Source: an uncultured Lachnospiraceae bacterium (lineage in GTDB: Bacteria; Bacillota; Clostridia; Lachnospirales; Lachnospiraceae). Taken from it: a stretch of DNA of 64,000 nt. This document shows positions 8,376 to 16,788 of the stretch, piece by piece. The notes beneath the pieces were generated by a model. That model was not told where the DNA came from and made no database searches. It worked only from the letters and a program-made list of their open reading frames with translations. How positions within the stretch are numbered: the first letter of the stretch is position 1; the number at the start of each line of letters is the position of its first letter. The DNA lies in contig CAJUSK010000034.1 in the NCBI GenBank assembly GCA_910589075.1, forward strand, positions 124,001 to 188,000. Direction: 5' to 3'. The position numbers and the translations under genes were made by a program.

Positions 8376-8825
8376 ATGAAGTGTCCGTTCTGTGGTCATG
8401 ATAATACGCGGGTGATTGATTCCAGGCCGGCGGAAGAGAACAATTCCATCCGAAGGCGCCGGATGTGTGATGAATGCGGCAAACGGTTTACCACCTATGA
8501 AAAAGTGGAAACCATCCCTGTCATTATTATTAAAAAAGATAACAACCGGGAAACCTATGACCGTTCCAAAATTGAGGCGGGGGTGCTCAGAGCCTGTCAT
8601 AAAAGGCCGGTGAGCGCCAGTGCGATTACACAACTTGTGGATGAAGTGGAGACGGAAATTTTCAATCTGGAAGAAAAGGAAGTGCCCAGCCAGGTGGTGG
8701 GTGAACTGGTGATGAACAAGCTGAAAAGCCTGGAAGCGGTAGCCTATGTGCGGTTTGCGTCTGTTTACAGGGAATTCAGGGATGTCAACACGTTTCTGGA
8801 AGAACTCAAGAAAGTGCTGGAGTAG
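8376..8825 (+). CDS. nrdR: Transcriptional repressor NrdR
   Basis: Represses ribonucleotide reductase genes when (d)ATP is high. The N-terminal zinc ribbon has MKCPFCG and CDECGKRF, and an ATP-cone domain follows (VIIIKKDNNRETYDRSKIEAG). At 149 residues the length is typical. ATG 8376 follows GGAAGGGAGG. No nrd genes are in the window. The sequence runs straight into a VWA lipoprotein gene 67 bp later. Confidence 0.97.
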   Translation: MKCPFCGHDNTRVIDSRPAEENNSIRRRRMCDECGKRFTTYEKVETIPVIIIKKDNNRETYDRSKIEAGVLRACHKRPVSASAITQLVDEVETEIFNLEEKEVPSQVVGELVMNKLKSLEAVAYVRFASVYREFRDVNTFLEELKKVLE

Positions 8826-8892
8826 CCGAAGCCGTGCTGCGGCGGGGAAGCCGGGAGAGACTTTGGCGTGTATGCATCAGGGGAGGAAAAGG

Positions 8893-10500
8893 ATGGGAAA
8901 GAAAATTGGGGAAATGGGAAACAGCAGACCCTGGATGAGAGCAGGGGCCGTGGCCTTATCTGTCTTGTTGCTGACAGGGTGCGGGGCCGCTTCGGGGAGT
9001 GGGAATGATTATGGGGCGGAGGCGCCGGCATATGAGGGAGACAGTGGTGCCTCCGGGACCCAGAGGCAGGACTATGCGTATGGGTATGCGCCTGGGGGAG
9101 AGGCATATGAAAAGGCGCCGGAAAACGGATTCTGCAATACGGAAGATTCTCCTCTGTCCACTTTTTCAGCGGATGTGGATACGGCTTCCTATGCCAATGT
9201 CCGCCGGATGATTGAGGATGGATACGGGCCGGATGAAATACATCCGGACGCAGTCCGGGCGGAAGAATTTATCAATTATTTTTCCTATGATCTGGATGCA
9301 CCAAAAGACGGGGATTTGTTTGGCGTGACGACCCATATCGCGCCCTGCCCATGGCAGGAAGGGCATTTGCTGATGATGGTGGGCATGTGCACGGAAGAAA
9401 TTGATATGAGTGAAGCACCCGACAACAATCTGGTCTTTTTGCTGGATGTCTCCGGTTCCATGTCGGATGCGGATAAGCTGCCTCTTTTACAAAAATCTTT
9501 TAAAGAGCTGGTAAGTACCCTCAGTGAACGGGATACTGTGTCCATTATCACATATGCCAACGGCGTGGAGACAGTCATCAAAGGGGTAAAGGGCAATGAA
9601 AAAGCCAAAATCTGCCGGGCGCTGGACAGTCTGTATGCGGACGGAGGTACCAATGGCGAGGGAGGCATACAAAAAGCGTATCGGCTTGCGGAGGCAAGTT
9701 TTATCGAAGGGGGAAATAACCGGATTATCATAGCCACGGACGGAGATCTGAACATTGGCATTTCCCAGCCGGACGAGTTGGAGCGGCTGGTGGAAAAGAA
9801 GCGTGAAAGCGGCGTGTATCTGTCCGTGCTGGGCTTTGGAACAGGTAATTTAAAGGATCACAATATGGAGCGGCTTGCGGACTGCGGCAATGGCAATTAT
9901 GCGTACATAGACTCTCTCTTTGAAGCCAGGAAGGTGTTGGTGGAGGAAATGGGCGCCACGCTTGTTACCGTGGCCAATGACGTAAAGCTGCAGGTGGAAT
10001 TCAATCCGTCCAATGTGGACGCCTATCGTCTCATCGGCTATGAAAACAGAATGCTGGACGACAGAGATTTTCAGGATGATACAAAAGATGCCGGGGAAAT
10101 CGGCGCGGGGCACAGCATTGTGGCCCTGTATGAAATAACCCCTGTGGGCGGCGGGGAAAAATCGGGTCTGAAATATCAGCAAAAGCAGGAGAAAACAGAA
10201 AAAGAGGATCCCTATAGCGATGAGTTTGCCACAGTGAGTGTCCGCTATAAGAATCCCGGTGAAAGCCAGTCCTGGCAGCTCTCTTTTACGGTGAGCACCC
10301 GGGACTGGACAGAGACGCCGGATGATGATTTCGTGTTCGCGTCTCTTGTGGCGGAATTTGCCATGATTTTATCCGACAGCCCCTATAAAGGGACAGCCAC
10401 ACTGGACGGTATTATGGATACATACGCCGGCCTGGAGACGGATGATGAATACAAAGAAGAATTTTATCAACTGGTCAGGATGATGGCCAAGCGGCAATAG
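8893..10500 (+). CDS. VWA-domain lipoprotein with C-terminal DUF3520-type region
   Basis: A 535-residue predicted lipoprotein: basic start, hydrophobic core and lipobox LLLTGC, so it should be anchored outside the membrane. An N-terminal von-Willebrand-associated segment (ADVDTASYANVRRMI) precedes the VWA domain. Its MIDAS begins DVSGSMS and it has the later ATDGD motif, so metal-dependent protein binding is expected. The C-terminal third follows the YfbK/DUF3520 pattern. ATG 8893 follows GGGGAGGAAAAGG. The ligand is unknown; an envelope-sensing or adhesion role is inference. Confidence 0.85.
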   Translation: MGKKIGEMGNSRPWMRAGAVALSVLLLTGCGAASGSGNDYGAEAPAYEGDSGASGTQRQDYAYGYAPGGEAYEKAPENGFCNTEDSPLSTFSADVDTASYANVRRMIEDGYGPDEIHPDAVRAEEFINYFSYDLDAPKDGDLFGVTTHIAPCPWQEGHLLMMVGMCTEEIDMSEAPDNNLVFLLDVSGSMSDADKLPLLQKSFKELVSTLSERDTVSIITYANGVETVIKGVKGNEKAKICRALDSLYADGGTNGEGGIQKAYRLAEASFIEGGNNRIIIATDGDLNIGISQPDELERLVEKKRESGVYLSVLGFGTGNLKDHNMERLADCGNGNYAYIDSLFEARKVLVEEMGATLVTVANDVKLQVEFNPSNVDAYRLIGYENRMLDDRDFQDDTKDAGEIGAGHSIVALYEITPVGGGEKSGLKYQQKQEKTEKEDPYSDEFATVSVRYKNPGESQSWQLSFTVSTRDWTETPDDDFVFASLVAEFAMILSDSPYKGTATLDGIMDTYAGLETDDEYKEEFYQLVRMMAKRQ

Positions 10501-10512
10501 AAAGGGAACGGA

Positions 10513-11016
10513 ATGTTACAGAGGTTTTATCCGGATGTGTATGTGGATTCCGCATATAACATCCCATATGAAGAACTGTACGCAGGGGGCCGGCGGGGAA
10601 TTATCTTTGATATTGACAATACACTGGTGCCCCATGGCGCGCCTGCGGATGGGCGGAGCAAAGCCCTGATCAGGCGCCTGCAGGGGATTGGTTTTCGGGT
10701 GATGATGCTTTCCAACAACCGGGAGCCCAGGGTAAAGACGTTTTGTGATGCAGTGGGGTGCCTTTATATCCATAAGGCGAACAAACCTTTTCCTGAGAGC
10801 TATCAGAAAGCCATGAAGCGGATGAAAACCGGACCGGATACCACACTGTTTGTAGGCGATCAGCTTTTTACGGATGTATGGGGCGCAAAGAAAGTGGGGA
10901 TTTTGACTTATCTGGTGCAGCCCATCCATCCCAGGGAAGAGATACAGATCGTGATCAAACGTTTCTTTGAAAAAATCGTTTTGTATTTTTACAAGAAAGA
11001 AAGGGGCAGGTCATAA
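10513..11016 (+). CDS. yqeG: YqeG family HAD-IIIA phosphatase
   Basis: A 167-residue HAD-superfamily phosphatase. Motif I is FDIDNTLVPHGAP, motif II lies at MLSNNREP, and motif III/IV is FVGDQLFTDVWGA. Related proteins are often encoded beside aroE in Firmicutes, as here. The natural substrate is not established. It starts 12 bp after the VWA gene and its stop overlaps the aroE start, so it leads the shikimate operon. Confidence 0.93.
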   Translation: MLQRFYPDVYVDSAYNIPYEELYAGGRRGIIFDIDNTLVPHGAPADGRSKALIRRLQGIGFRVMMLSNNREPRVKTFCDAVGCLYIHKANKPFPESYQKAMKRMKTGPDTTLFVGDQLFTDVWGAKKVGILTYLVQPIHPREEIQIVIKRFFEKIVLYFYKKERGRS

Positions 11017-11885
11017 TGCGTATAGATGGCAGAACCAGGGTCTGCGGACTGATGGGGTATCCTGTGGAACATACCCTGTCTCCGCTGATTCACAATATGC
11101 TGGCAGAGGATCTGGGCCATCATCTTTTGTATGTCCCCTTTTCCGTGGAACCGGACCGGGTAGGTGAAGCGGTAAAAGGAGCCCGTGCCCTGAACCTGAT
11201 GGGACTGAATGTAACAGTGCCTCACAAGAGCGCGGTGATTCCCTGGCTGGTGGAAGTGGATGAACTGGCAGAGAAGATCGGAGCGGTGAACACGCTGGTA
11301 CGCTGTGGGGATGGCTATAAGGGGTACAATACCGATATGACCGGCTTACAGAGCGCTATGCGCACGGACGGTATCGAGCTGTCCGGTGAGTCGGTGGTTG
11401 TGTTGGGGGCGGGCGGCGCCGCAAGGGCGGTGGCGTTTCTCTGCGCCCATGCTGGCGCCAGGGAAGTGTGGCTGCTGAACCGGACGCCGGAACGTGCGGT
11501 GCAGATCGCCCGCGAGGTAAACGATGCGTTTGGCAGAGACTGTGTCCATGGGCTGGCATTGGCCGCACATGAAGAGATTCCAAAAGGGCAGTATCTGGCA
11601 GTGCAGGGAACCAGTGTGGGCCTGTATCCCCACACGGAGGAAGTGGTTATCCGTGAGGAAGGATTTTACGAAAAAATACATACAGGGTATGACCTGATTT
11701 ACCGGCCCGGCGATACCCGGTTTATGCAGCTTGTCAGGGCCCATGGAGGCAAAGCGTATAACGGGCTGAAAATGTTGGCCTATCAGGCCGTTCATGCGTA
11801 TGAACTGTGGAATGGCGTGAAGGTGGACGAGGCGGAGACGAACAGAATCATACAAATACTCAGAGAAGAGACAAACGTGATATGA
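11016..11885 (+). CDS. aroE: Shikimate dehydrogenase
   Basis: Reduces 3-dehydroshikimate to shikimate with NADPH. The substrate-binding half has MGYPVEHTLSPLIHN and NVTVPHK with the catalytic lysine, and NTDMTGL supplies the paired aspartate. The nucleotide-binding half has VVLGAGGAARAV and the NRTPERA segment that selects NADPH. At 289 residues the length is normal. It overlaps yqeG upstream and aroK downstream by 4 bp each, a tightly packed operon. Confidence 0.97.
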   Translation: MRIDGRTRVCGLMGYPVEHTLSPLIHNMLAEDLGHHLLYVPFSVEPDRVGEAVKGARALNLMGLNVTVPHKSAVIPWLVEVDELAEKIGAVNTLVRCGDGYKGYNTDMTGLQSAMRTDGIELSGESVVVLGAGGAARAVAFLCAHAGAREVWLLNRTPERAVQIAREVNDAFGRDCVHGLALAAHEEIPKGQYLAVQGTSVGLYPHTEEVVIREEGFYEKIHTGYDLIYRPGDTRFMQLVRAHGGKAYNGLKMLAYQAVHAYELWNGVKVDEAETNRIIQILREETNVI

Positions 11886-12388
11886 AACATATAATTTTAA
11901 CCGGATTTATGGGCAGCGGGAAAACCAGTGTGGGAATCCGGCTGTCCTACCGTCTGCGCCGTGCCTTTGCGGACACGGACAGGCTCATTGAACGGGAACA
12001 GGGGAAAGCGATTTCGGATATATTTGCGCAGGACGGAGAGGAAGTTTTCCGGAAGATGGAAACACAGATGCTCAGAAAACTGGCCGGTCTGAAAGAGCCG
12101 CAGATTATTTCCACCGGCGGCGGACTGCCGGTCAGGGCGGAAAACAGGCCGCTTCTGAAAGCGCTGGGCACAGTGGTCTATCTGAAGGTTTCCCCCGAAA
12201 CCGTATATGAACGTCTGCGGGACGATACAAGCCGACCCCTGCTGCAGTGTGAGGATCCCCTCAGCCGTATACGGGAACTGCTGGCGGCGCGGGAAGGGGC
12301 CTACCGGGAAGGGGCAGACGTGACCGTTGCAGTGGACGGGAAGTCTTTTGATGTCATTCTGGAGGAAATAGAGGAGAAAACGAAATGA
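11882..12388 (+). CDS. aroK: Shikimate kinase
   Basis: Phosphorylates shikimate at O3 using ATP. The Walker A motif is GFMGSGKTSVG, the shikimate-binding aspartate is in FADTDRLIE, the STGGGLPVR loop is present and the lid arginine lies in DDTSRPLL. At 168 residues the length is typical. ATG at 11882 overlaps the aroE stop; a longer reading from 11807 lies inside aroE and is rejected. Confidence 0.96.
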   Translation: MKHIILTGFMGSGKTSVGIRLSYRLRRAFADTDRLIEREQGKAISDIFAQDGEEVFRKMETQMLRKLAGLKEPQIISTGGGLPVRAENRPLLKALGTVVYLKVSPETVYERLRDDTSRPLLQCEDPLSRIRELLAAREGAYREGADVTVAVDGKSFDVILEEIEEKTK

Positions 12389-12825
12389 AAATTCTTGTGA
12401 TCAACGGACCCAATATCAATTTTCTCGGTATCAGGGAAAAATCTGTTTATGGTACACAGAATTATGATACCCTGCTGGGGATGATTGCAAAAAAAGGGGA
12501 GGAGAAGGGATGCCGGATCGAAGTATTCCAGAGCAATCATGAAGGTGCCCTCATAGACCGGATACAGGATGCCTACAGCGACGGGACAGAAGGAATTGTC
12601 ATAAACCCCGGAGCGTACACACATTACAGTTACGCCATCCGTGACGCGCTGGCATCCGTTCCCATGCCCAAGATAGAAATTCATATTTCGGATATTACAA
12701 AACGGGAGGAATTCCGCAGGATTTCGGTAACGCGGGAAGTCTGTGACGACCAGATATACGGACACGGGCTGGAAGGGTATCTGATGGCCATTGACGGAAT
12801 TTGCGCTTTAATTGATAAAAAGTAG
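12385..12825 (+). CDS. aroQ: 3-dehydroquinate dehydratase, type II
   Basis: Dehydrates 3-dehydroquinate to 3-dehydroshikimate, the step before aroE. The family opening INGPNINFLGIRE is present, with the Tyr of the mobile loop in VYGTQNYD. Later motifs are EVFQSNHEGALID, INPGAYTHYS and EIHISDITKREEFR. The 146-residue length is typical of the dodecameric type II enzyme. Its ATG overlaps the aroK stop. It closes the aro part of the operon, and efp follows with its own promoter. Confidence 0.97.
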   Translation: MKILVINGPNINFLGIREKSVYGTQNYDTLLGMIAKKGEEKGCRIEVFQSNHEGALIDRIQDAYSDGTEGIVINPGAYTHYSYAIRDALASVPMPKIEIHISDITKREEFRRISVTREVCDDQIYGHGLEGYLMAIDGICALIDKK

Positions 12826-12854
12826 TTGAAAAAGAGCAGAATATGGTTTACACT
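12826..12854 (+). promoter_or_regulatory. Sigma-A-type promoter for efp
   Basis: TTGAAA at 12826-12831, 17-bp spacer, TACACT at 12849-12854, about 40 bp before the efp start. Confidence 0.55.
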
Positions 12855-12895
12855 ATATGGGAATTATAACGTGAAAATTTTAGGAGGATCAGAAT

Positions 12896-13453
12896 ATGAT
12901 TTCTGCAGGTGATTTCAGAAATGGCATTACCATTGAGTTAGATAATAACATTTATCAGATTATTGAATTCCAGCATGTAAAACCCGGCAAGGGCGCAGCT
13001 TTCGTCAGAACCAAGCTGAAAAATATCAAGAGCGGCGGCGTGGTGGAAAAGACTTTCAGACCTACAGAAAAATGCCCGCAGGCGCGCATTGACAGAAAGG
13101 ACATGCAGTATTTATACTCCGACGGAGATCTGTACAACTTTATGGATGTGGAAACCTATGATCAGATTGCCCTCAATCAGGAAACCATCGGTGACACACT
13201 GAAATTTGTAAAAGAGAATGAGATGGTTAAGGTATGTTCCCATAACGGCAATGTATTTGCCATTGAGCCGCCTCTGTTTGTAGAGCTGGCCATTACGGAA
13301 ACAGAACCCGGCTTTAAAGGAGATACTGCCACAGGCGCCACCAAACCCGCTACCGTGGAAACCGGCGCCAATGTACTGGTTCCCCTCTTTGTGGAAATTG
13401 GCGATGTAATCAAAATTGACACAAGAACGGGAGAATATCTGTCAAGAGTATAA
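12896..13453 (+). CDS. efp: Translation elongation factor P
   Basis: Relieves ribosome stalling at proline stretches. All 185 residues follow EF-P: an N-terminal KOW-like domain with the loop HVKPGKGAAFVRTKLKN, whose lysine is the position modified in some bacteria, then two OB domains ending GDVIKIDTRTGEYLSRV. It has a strong AGGAGG site and its own promoter. The PGKG loop has Lys as in Bacillus rather than Arg. Confidence 0.98.
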   Translation: MISAGDFRNGITIELDNNIYQIIEFQHVKPGKGAAFVRTKLKNIKSGGVVEKTFRPTEKCPQARIDRKDMQYLYSDGDLYNFMDVETYDQIALNQETIGDTLKFVKENEMVKVCSHNGNVFAIEPPLFVELAITETEPGFKGDTATGATKPATVETGANVLVPLFVEIGDVIKIDTRTGEYLSRV

Positions 13454-13469
13454 GAATTTTGGGCTTTTA

Positions 13470-13500
13470 AGACAATAGAGTTGGTTCTATTGTCTTTTTT
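13470..13500 (+). terminator. Intrinsic terminator after efp
   Basis: AGACAATAGA pairs with TCTATTGTCT around a GTTGGT loop, followed by TTTTTT. The stem sequence resembles the ACAATAG / CTATTGT arms of the dispersed hairpin repeats in this window. Confidence 0.92.
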
Positions 13501-13529
13501 GCATGAAACGGTATTACAGAGAGAAAGGA

Positions 13530-13649
13530 ATGTTTCGGAAACAGGTGTTTCAGAAGCCGGCGTTGCAAGAAGCCAATATTCCGGAAACAGACATTTCAAA
13601 AACAAGTATTTCAGAAATAGCACTTCAGGAACAGCATTTCAAATAACAG
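13530..13649. repeat. Degenerate 15-bp tandem repeat, eight units
   Basis: Eight successive units of 14-16 bp with a loose consensus of TATTTCAGAAACAG, for example GTATTTCAGAAATAG at 13606-13620 and CATTTCAAATAACAG at 13635-13649. It lies between efp and a DUF5688 gene. Short open frames cross it on both strands, but nothing supports them as genes. Confidence 0.7.
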
Positions 13650-13737
13650 ATATTAAATATCGTATGTTATCAAAACAAATGTTATTAAAGCAAATCTAAT
13701 GAACAACAAATCTTATCAGAAAGGTGAACCCTGTCAT

Positions 13738-14640
13738 ATGACAACATATCAGAATTTTCTTAAAAAACTCGTCAATGGCCTGTCCCGGCATTATGGGGAA
13801 CAATACAAAATTAAAATAACACAGGTGAAAAAGAACAATGGCATTCTATACTGTGGCCTCACAATTACATATGAAGATTCCAATATTTCTCCCACAATTT
13901 ACATGGAGGAGCTGTATCAGAGCTATCTGGACGGAGAGCCGCTGTCAGATATTATGCAGCAAATCGTGGGTGTGTATGAGCGTTGCAAAATAGAAGGGAC
14001 TGTGGATACACAGTTTCTATGTGATTTTGAACAAGTCAGGGACAGAGTTGCCTATAAACTCATTGGTTATGAAGCCAACAGAGAACTGCTGCGTGAAACA
14101 CCCCATGTCCCTTTTCTGGATATGGCCATTGTATGTTATATCCGCCTGATTCATGACCGTCTGGGAAATACGTCAGTCCTGGTCAACAACAGAACATGCC
14201 ATATGTGGGGGATTGACAAAAAGGAACTGCTGGCGCTGGCAGAGAAGAATACGCCATGTATCCTGCCGGCAGACCTGGTGGATTTGCGCCAGGAAGTGAA
14301 AAGAGCGACAGGAGAGTCATATGAAGAGCGGGAAGACGCATATATGTATCTACTGACAAACAGGCAGAGACAGTACGGGGCAGGATGCATTCTGTATCCG
14401 AAAATACTGGCAGATTTTGCCGCCCGGACAGGAAAGGATTTTTATATTCTGCCATGTTCCGTACATGAGGTGATCCTGGTGCCGGAGAGGAGGGGACTGG
14501 AGGCATGGGGGTTTCGGGAAATCGTGCGCAGTATAAACCGGACACAAGTATACCCGGAAGAAGTGCTCACGGATTCGGTCTATTTTTATGACAGAAAAAA
14601 AGAAAAAATTTTAATACTGGACAATTCAGAAAAGCTATGA
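13738..14640 (+). CDS. DUF5688 family protein
   Basis: A 300-residue protein of unknown function whose C-terminal half matches the DUF5688 pattern common in Lachnospiraceae: YMYLLTNRQRQYGAGCILYP, then FYILPCSVHEVILVP and the closing LTDSVYFYDRKKEKI. No catalytic motif or membrane segment is visible. ATG 13738 (MTTYQNF) has GAAAGGTG upstream; ATG 13699 has no ribosome site. The last codons overlap the promoter for the downstream tRNA. Family members often occur in several copies per genome, but only one is here. Confidence 0.75.
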   Translation: MTTYQNFLKKLVNGLSRHYGEQYKIKITQVKKNNGILYCGLTITYEDSNISPTIYMEELYQSYLDGEPLSDIMQQIVGVYERCKIEGTVDTQFLCDFEQVRDRVAYKLIGYEANRELLRETPHVPFLDMAIVCYIRLIHDRLGNTSVLVNNRTCHMWGIDKKELLALAEKNTPCILPADLVDLRQEVKRATGESYEEREDAYMYLLTNRQRQYGAGCILYPKILADFAARTGKDFYILPCSVHEVILVPERRGLEAWGFREIVRSINRTQVYPEEVLTDSVYFYDRKKEKILILDNSEKL

Positions 14641-14646
14641 TATAAT
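14618..14646 (+). promoter_or_regulatory. Sigma-A-type promoter for tRNA-Arg
   Basis: TGGACA at 14618-14623, 17-bp spacer, consensus TATAAT at 14641-14646. The predicted start near 14652-14654 falls inside the left arm of the inverted repeat that surrounds the tRNA. Confidence 0.75.
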
Positions 14647-14648
14647 CG

Positions 14649-14786
14649 GTCAGAGTGATGTAATAAATTTGTGATAAGTTTGTAATAACTTTTCTCTGCA
14701 CCCGTAGTCTAACGGATAGAACGAAGGCCTCCGACGCCTTTAATGCAGGTTCGATTCCTGTCGGGTGCATTTTACATCACTCTGAC
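14649..14786. repeat. 15-bp perfect inverted repeat enclosing tRNA-Arg
   Basis: GTCAGAGTGATGTAA at 14649-14663 and its exact reverse complement TTACATCACTCTGAC at 14772-14786 bracket the tRNA gene. In the transcript the two would pair as a leader-trailer stem below the acceptor stem. The right arm is followed by A7, not T, so it is not a plus-strand terminator. Confidence 0.85.
14698..14769 (+). tRNA. tRNA-Arg (anticodon CCG)
   Basis: A 72-nt cloverleaf: acceptor GCACCCG / CGGGTGC, anticodon stem AAGGC / GCCTT with loop CTCCGAC (anticodon CCG, reading CGG), T-stem GCAGG / CCTGT with TTCGATT loop, discriminator A. CCA is not encoded. Confidence 0.95.
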
Positions 14787-14807
14787 AAAAAAAGGATAGA
14801 AGGAAAT

Positions 14808-16118
14808 ATGGATTTGAATTCGGATGGATGGAAGCAAAGAGTCCTTCTGGCCCTGGAAGCGGCGAGAGACTGGACAATTCAAAACAGAAAAATATCCGTT
14901 CCCGTAGCAGTGGTCGTATTGATCGGCCTGTTGGTGGGTGTTTCCCTGCTCCATACACAGAAAGGGACGGAGGAAGAAACGGCGGAGTCTGTTTCAGTGC
15001 CGGATGTACCTTTGGAAGAGAATGCGGTAGCCGCAGTAAATGAGTTGATGAATAGTTACTATGCGGCCCTGGAAGATGCCGATATAGAGAAGCTGGAGAA
15101 GCTGATCAACTATATCAGCGATGTAGATAAACTGGGAATCCAGAAAAAGAGTAATTACATTGACCGGTATAACAATATTACCTGTTATACGAAAAAAGGT
15201 CAGGCAGAGGATTCTTACATCGTCTATGCCTACCAGGAAGTAAAGTTTTATGATTACGAAACGCCGGTGCCGTCACTGAACACATTTGTAGTTTATAAAA
15301 ATGAGGACGGCTCCTATTATATTTACGAAGGCGATCTGGATGACAACGTACTGCAATATTTCAACGGACTTTCCGCACAGGATGATGTAGCCAATCTGTG
15401 TACCACCGTGCAGGCCAAGTACAATAAGGCGATTGCAGGTGACGAAGCGCTGGATGAGTTTATCAGCGGTTTCAATGACCGGATCAGTGAGGAAGTGGCG
15501 CAGTCCCTTGCCGAGAGCGAACAACAGGAAGCAGCCGCTCAGGCAGAGGGAGACGGCAGTGAAGCCGAGACTGAAACTGAAACACAGGAGCAGCCCCCGG
15601 AACCTGTTGAAGAGACCCCACAGGAAGCCAGGGTAACGGAAGTCGAGACCATTGATACGGTCAATGTCAGAAGTTCGGACAGTGAAATGGCCGATAAGGT
15701 TGGCAAAGCGGAAAAAGGCATGCGTCTTCCGCTGGTAGAAAAGAAAGAAAACGGATGGAGCAAAATCCAGTTTGAGGGAAAAGAAGCCTTTATCAAGTCA
15801 GAATATTTGGCGGATATCGTAAATACATCCCAGGAGACGGCGTCCAATACTCCGTCAGAAAATCAGGAGACAGAGAAGCCGAAAGAGACTGAACAGGAAA
15901 ATACTTCTTCAGGCGGTGGCGGCTTTGTAGGAACAGACGGCAAAGTTACGGCCAAGACAACCGTCAATGTACGTTCTTCCGCAAATGAAAGCGGCGAGCG
16001 CCTGGGTGTGATTTATGCAGGCGAACAACTGGAACTGGTGATGCAGCAGGCAGATGGCTGGTGTAAAGTCAAATATGACGGAAAGACCGGTTATGTAAAA
16101 ACAGAATTTGTAGAGTAA
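14808..16118 (+). CDS. Membrane-anchored protein with two bacterial SH3 domains
   Basis: A 436-residue protein. After a 30-residue cytoplasmic leader there is one membrane helix (VPVAVVVLIGLLVGVSLL, about residues 31-48), then a helical/beta region that may be NTF2-like (about 60-230). An acidic Glu/Thr/Gln-rich linker leads to two SH3b repeats, each with TVNVRSS and G-W-x-K-(I/V)-x-(F/Y)-(E/D)-G motifs (near 285-335 and 380-436). SH3b repeats usually bind cell-wall peptides, so an outward wall-binding role is expected. No enzyme domain is seen. A terminator follows directly. Its transcript may start at the tRNA promoter. Confidence 0.8.
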   Translation: MDLNSDGWKQRVLLALEAARDWTIQNRKISVPVAVVVLIGLLVGVSLLHTQKGTEEETAESVSVPDVPLEENAVAAVNELMNSYYAALEDADIEKLEKLINYISDVDKLGIQKKSNYIDRYNNITCYTKKGQAEDSYIVYAYQEVKFYDYETPVPSLNTFVVYKNEDGSYYIYEGDLDDNVLQYFNGLSAQDDVANLCTTVQAKYNKAIAGDEALDEFISGFNDRISEEVAQSLAESEQQEAAAQAEGDGSEAETETETQEQPPEPVEETPQEARVTEVETIDTVNVRSSDSEMADKVGKAEKGMRLPLVEKKENGWSKIQFEGKEAFIKSEYLADIVNTSQETASNTPSENQETEKPKETEQENTSSGGGGFVGTDGKVTAKTTVNVRSSANESGERLGVIYAGEQLELVMQQADGWCKVKYDGKTGYVKTEFVE

Positions 16119-16123
16119 GTGAG

Positions 16124-16152
16124 AAAGACATCGCTCAGGCGGTGTCTTTTTT
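16124..16152 (+). terminator. Intrinsic terminator after the SH3 protein
   Basis: AAAGACA / TGTCTTT stem with inner CGC/GCG pairs, then TTTTTTC. A hairpin-repeat unit begins immediately after the T-tract. Confidence 0.85.
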
Positions 16153-16190
16153 CGTGACAACAGAAAGTTCACAAAGCGTACTTTCTCTGC
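16151..16190. repeat. Dispersed hairpin repeat A, single unit
   Basis: CGTGACAACAGAAAG, a core TTCACAAAGCGTA, then CTTTCTCTG. It matches the 40-bp A-family found at ten or more sites in the window and abuts a terminator. Confidence 0.7.
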
Positions 16191-16339
16191 AGAGTGCTCA
16201 AATGGAAATGCTCTTTATACCTCTCTGCCAGGATAAGCCCTGTTCCACGGATTTGCCGGAAATCCTGTTTTTGTGATATATTGCATACCATTGTATGATT
16301 TTGGGAATACTGTATGCAAAAAAAGGAATGGTCAATCAT

Positions 16340-16771
16340 ATGAGACGGGAAGATATTCAGGTATTTCGGGACGTACAGAAAAATGCGGAGCTGGCAATGA
16401 AAGCCGTGGACACAATCGCCGGAAAAACGTATGATGATGCCCTGGCTCTGCAGCTTTCCAGACAGTCATTAAAATATTCCCAGCTGCGCAATCAGGCAGC
16501 AGAGAAACTCCTGTCCGCCCATCTGGAGCCGGCGCGTTCCAATGTGGTGGAAGAGATGCTGGTCGCAGGCAATATTCATAAGGATACGCTGCTCAACACA
16601 AGCACAAGCCATATTGCGGAACTGATTATACAGGAGAGCAGCAGAAAAATCAGCAGACTTTGCCAGTCATTGCATAAATATGAAAATGCAGGGGGCGAGG
16701 CGGTGGAAATGGCAAGGGAGTTTATGGATTTTGAGGAGTGTAATATCAGGCAGTTGAGGAAGTTTTTGTAA
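16340..16771 (+). CDS. Hypothetical helical protein
   Basis: A 143-residue, mostly helical cytoplasmic protein with no recognised motif; the C-terminal FMDFEECNIRQLRKFL is distinctive. The segment KYSQLRNQAAEKLLSAHLEP followed by regularly spaced helices suggests a four-helix bundle, perhaps like the DUF892/ferritin-like small proteins, but metal-binding residues are not evident. ATG 16340 has AAGGAATGG upstream; starts at 16295 and 16328 are less well placed. No promoter or operon partner was identified. Confidence 0.6.
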   Translation: MRREDIQVFRDVQKNAELAMKAVDTIAGKTYDDALALQLSRQSLKYSQLRNQAAEKLLSAHLEPARSNVVEEMLVAGNIHKDTLLNTSTSHIAELIIQESSRKISRLCQSLHKYENAGGEAVEMAREFMDFEECNIRQLRKFL

Positions 16772-16788
16772 GGAGGGGAGGGGGCGAC

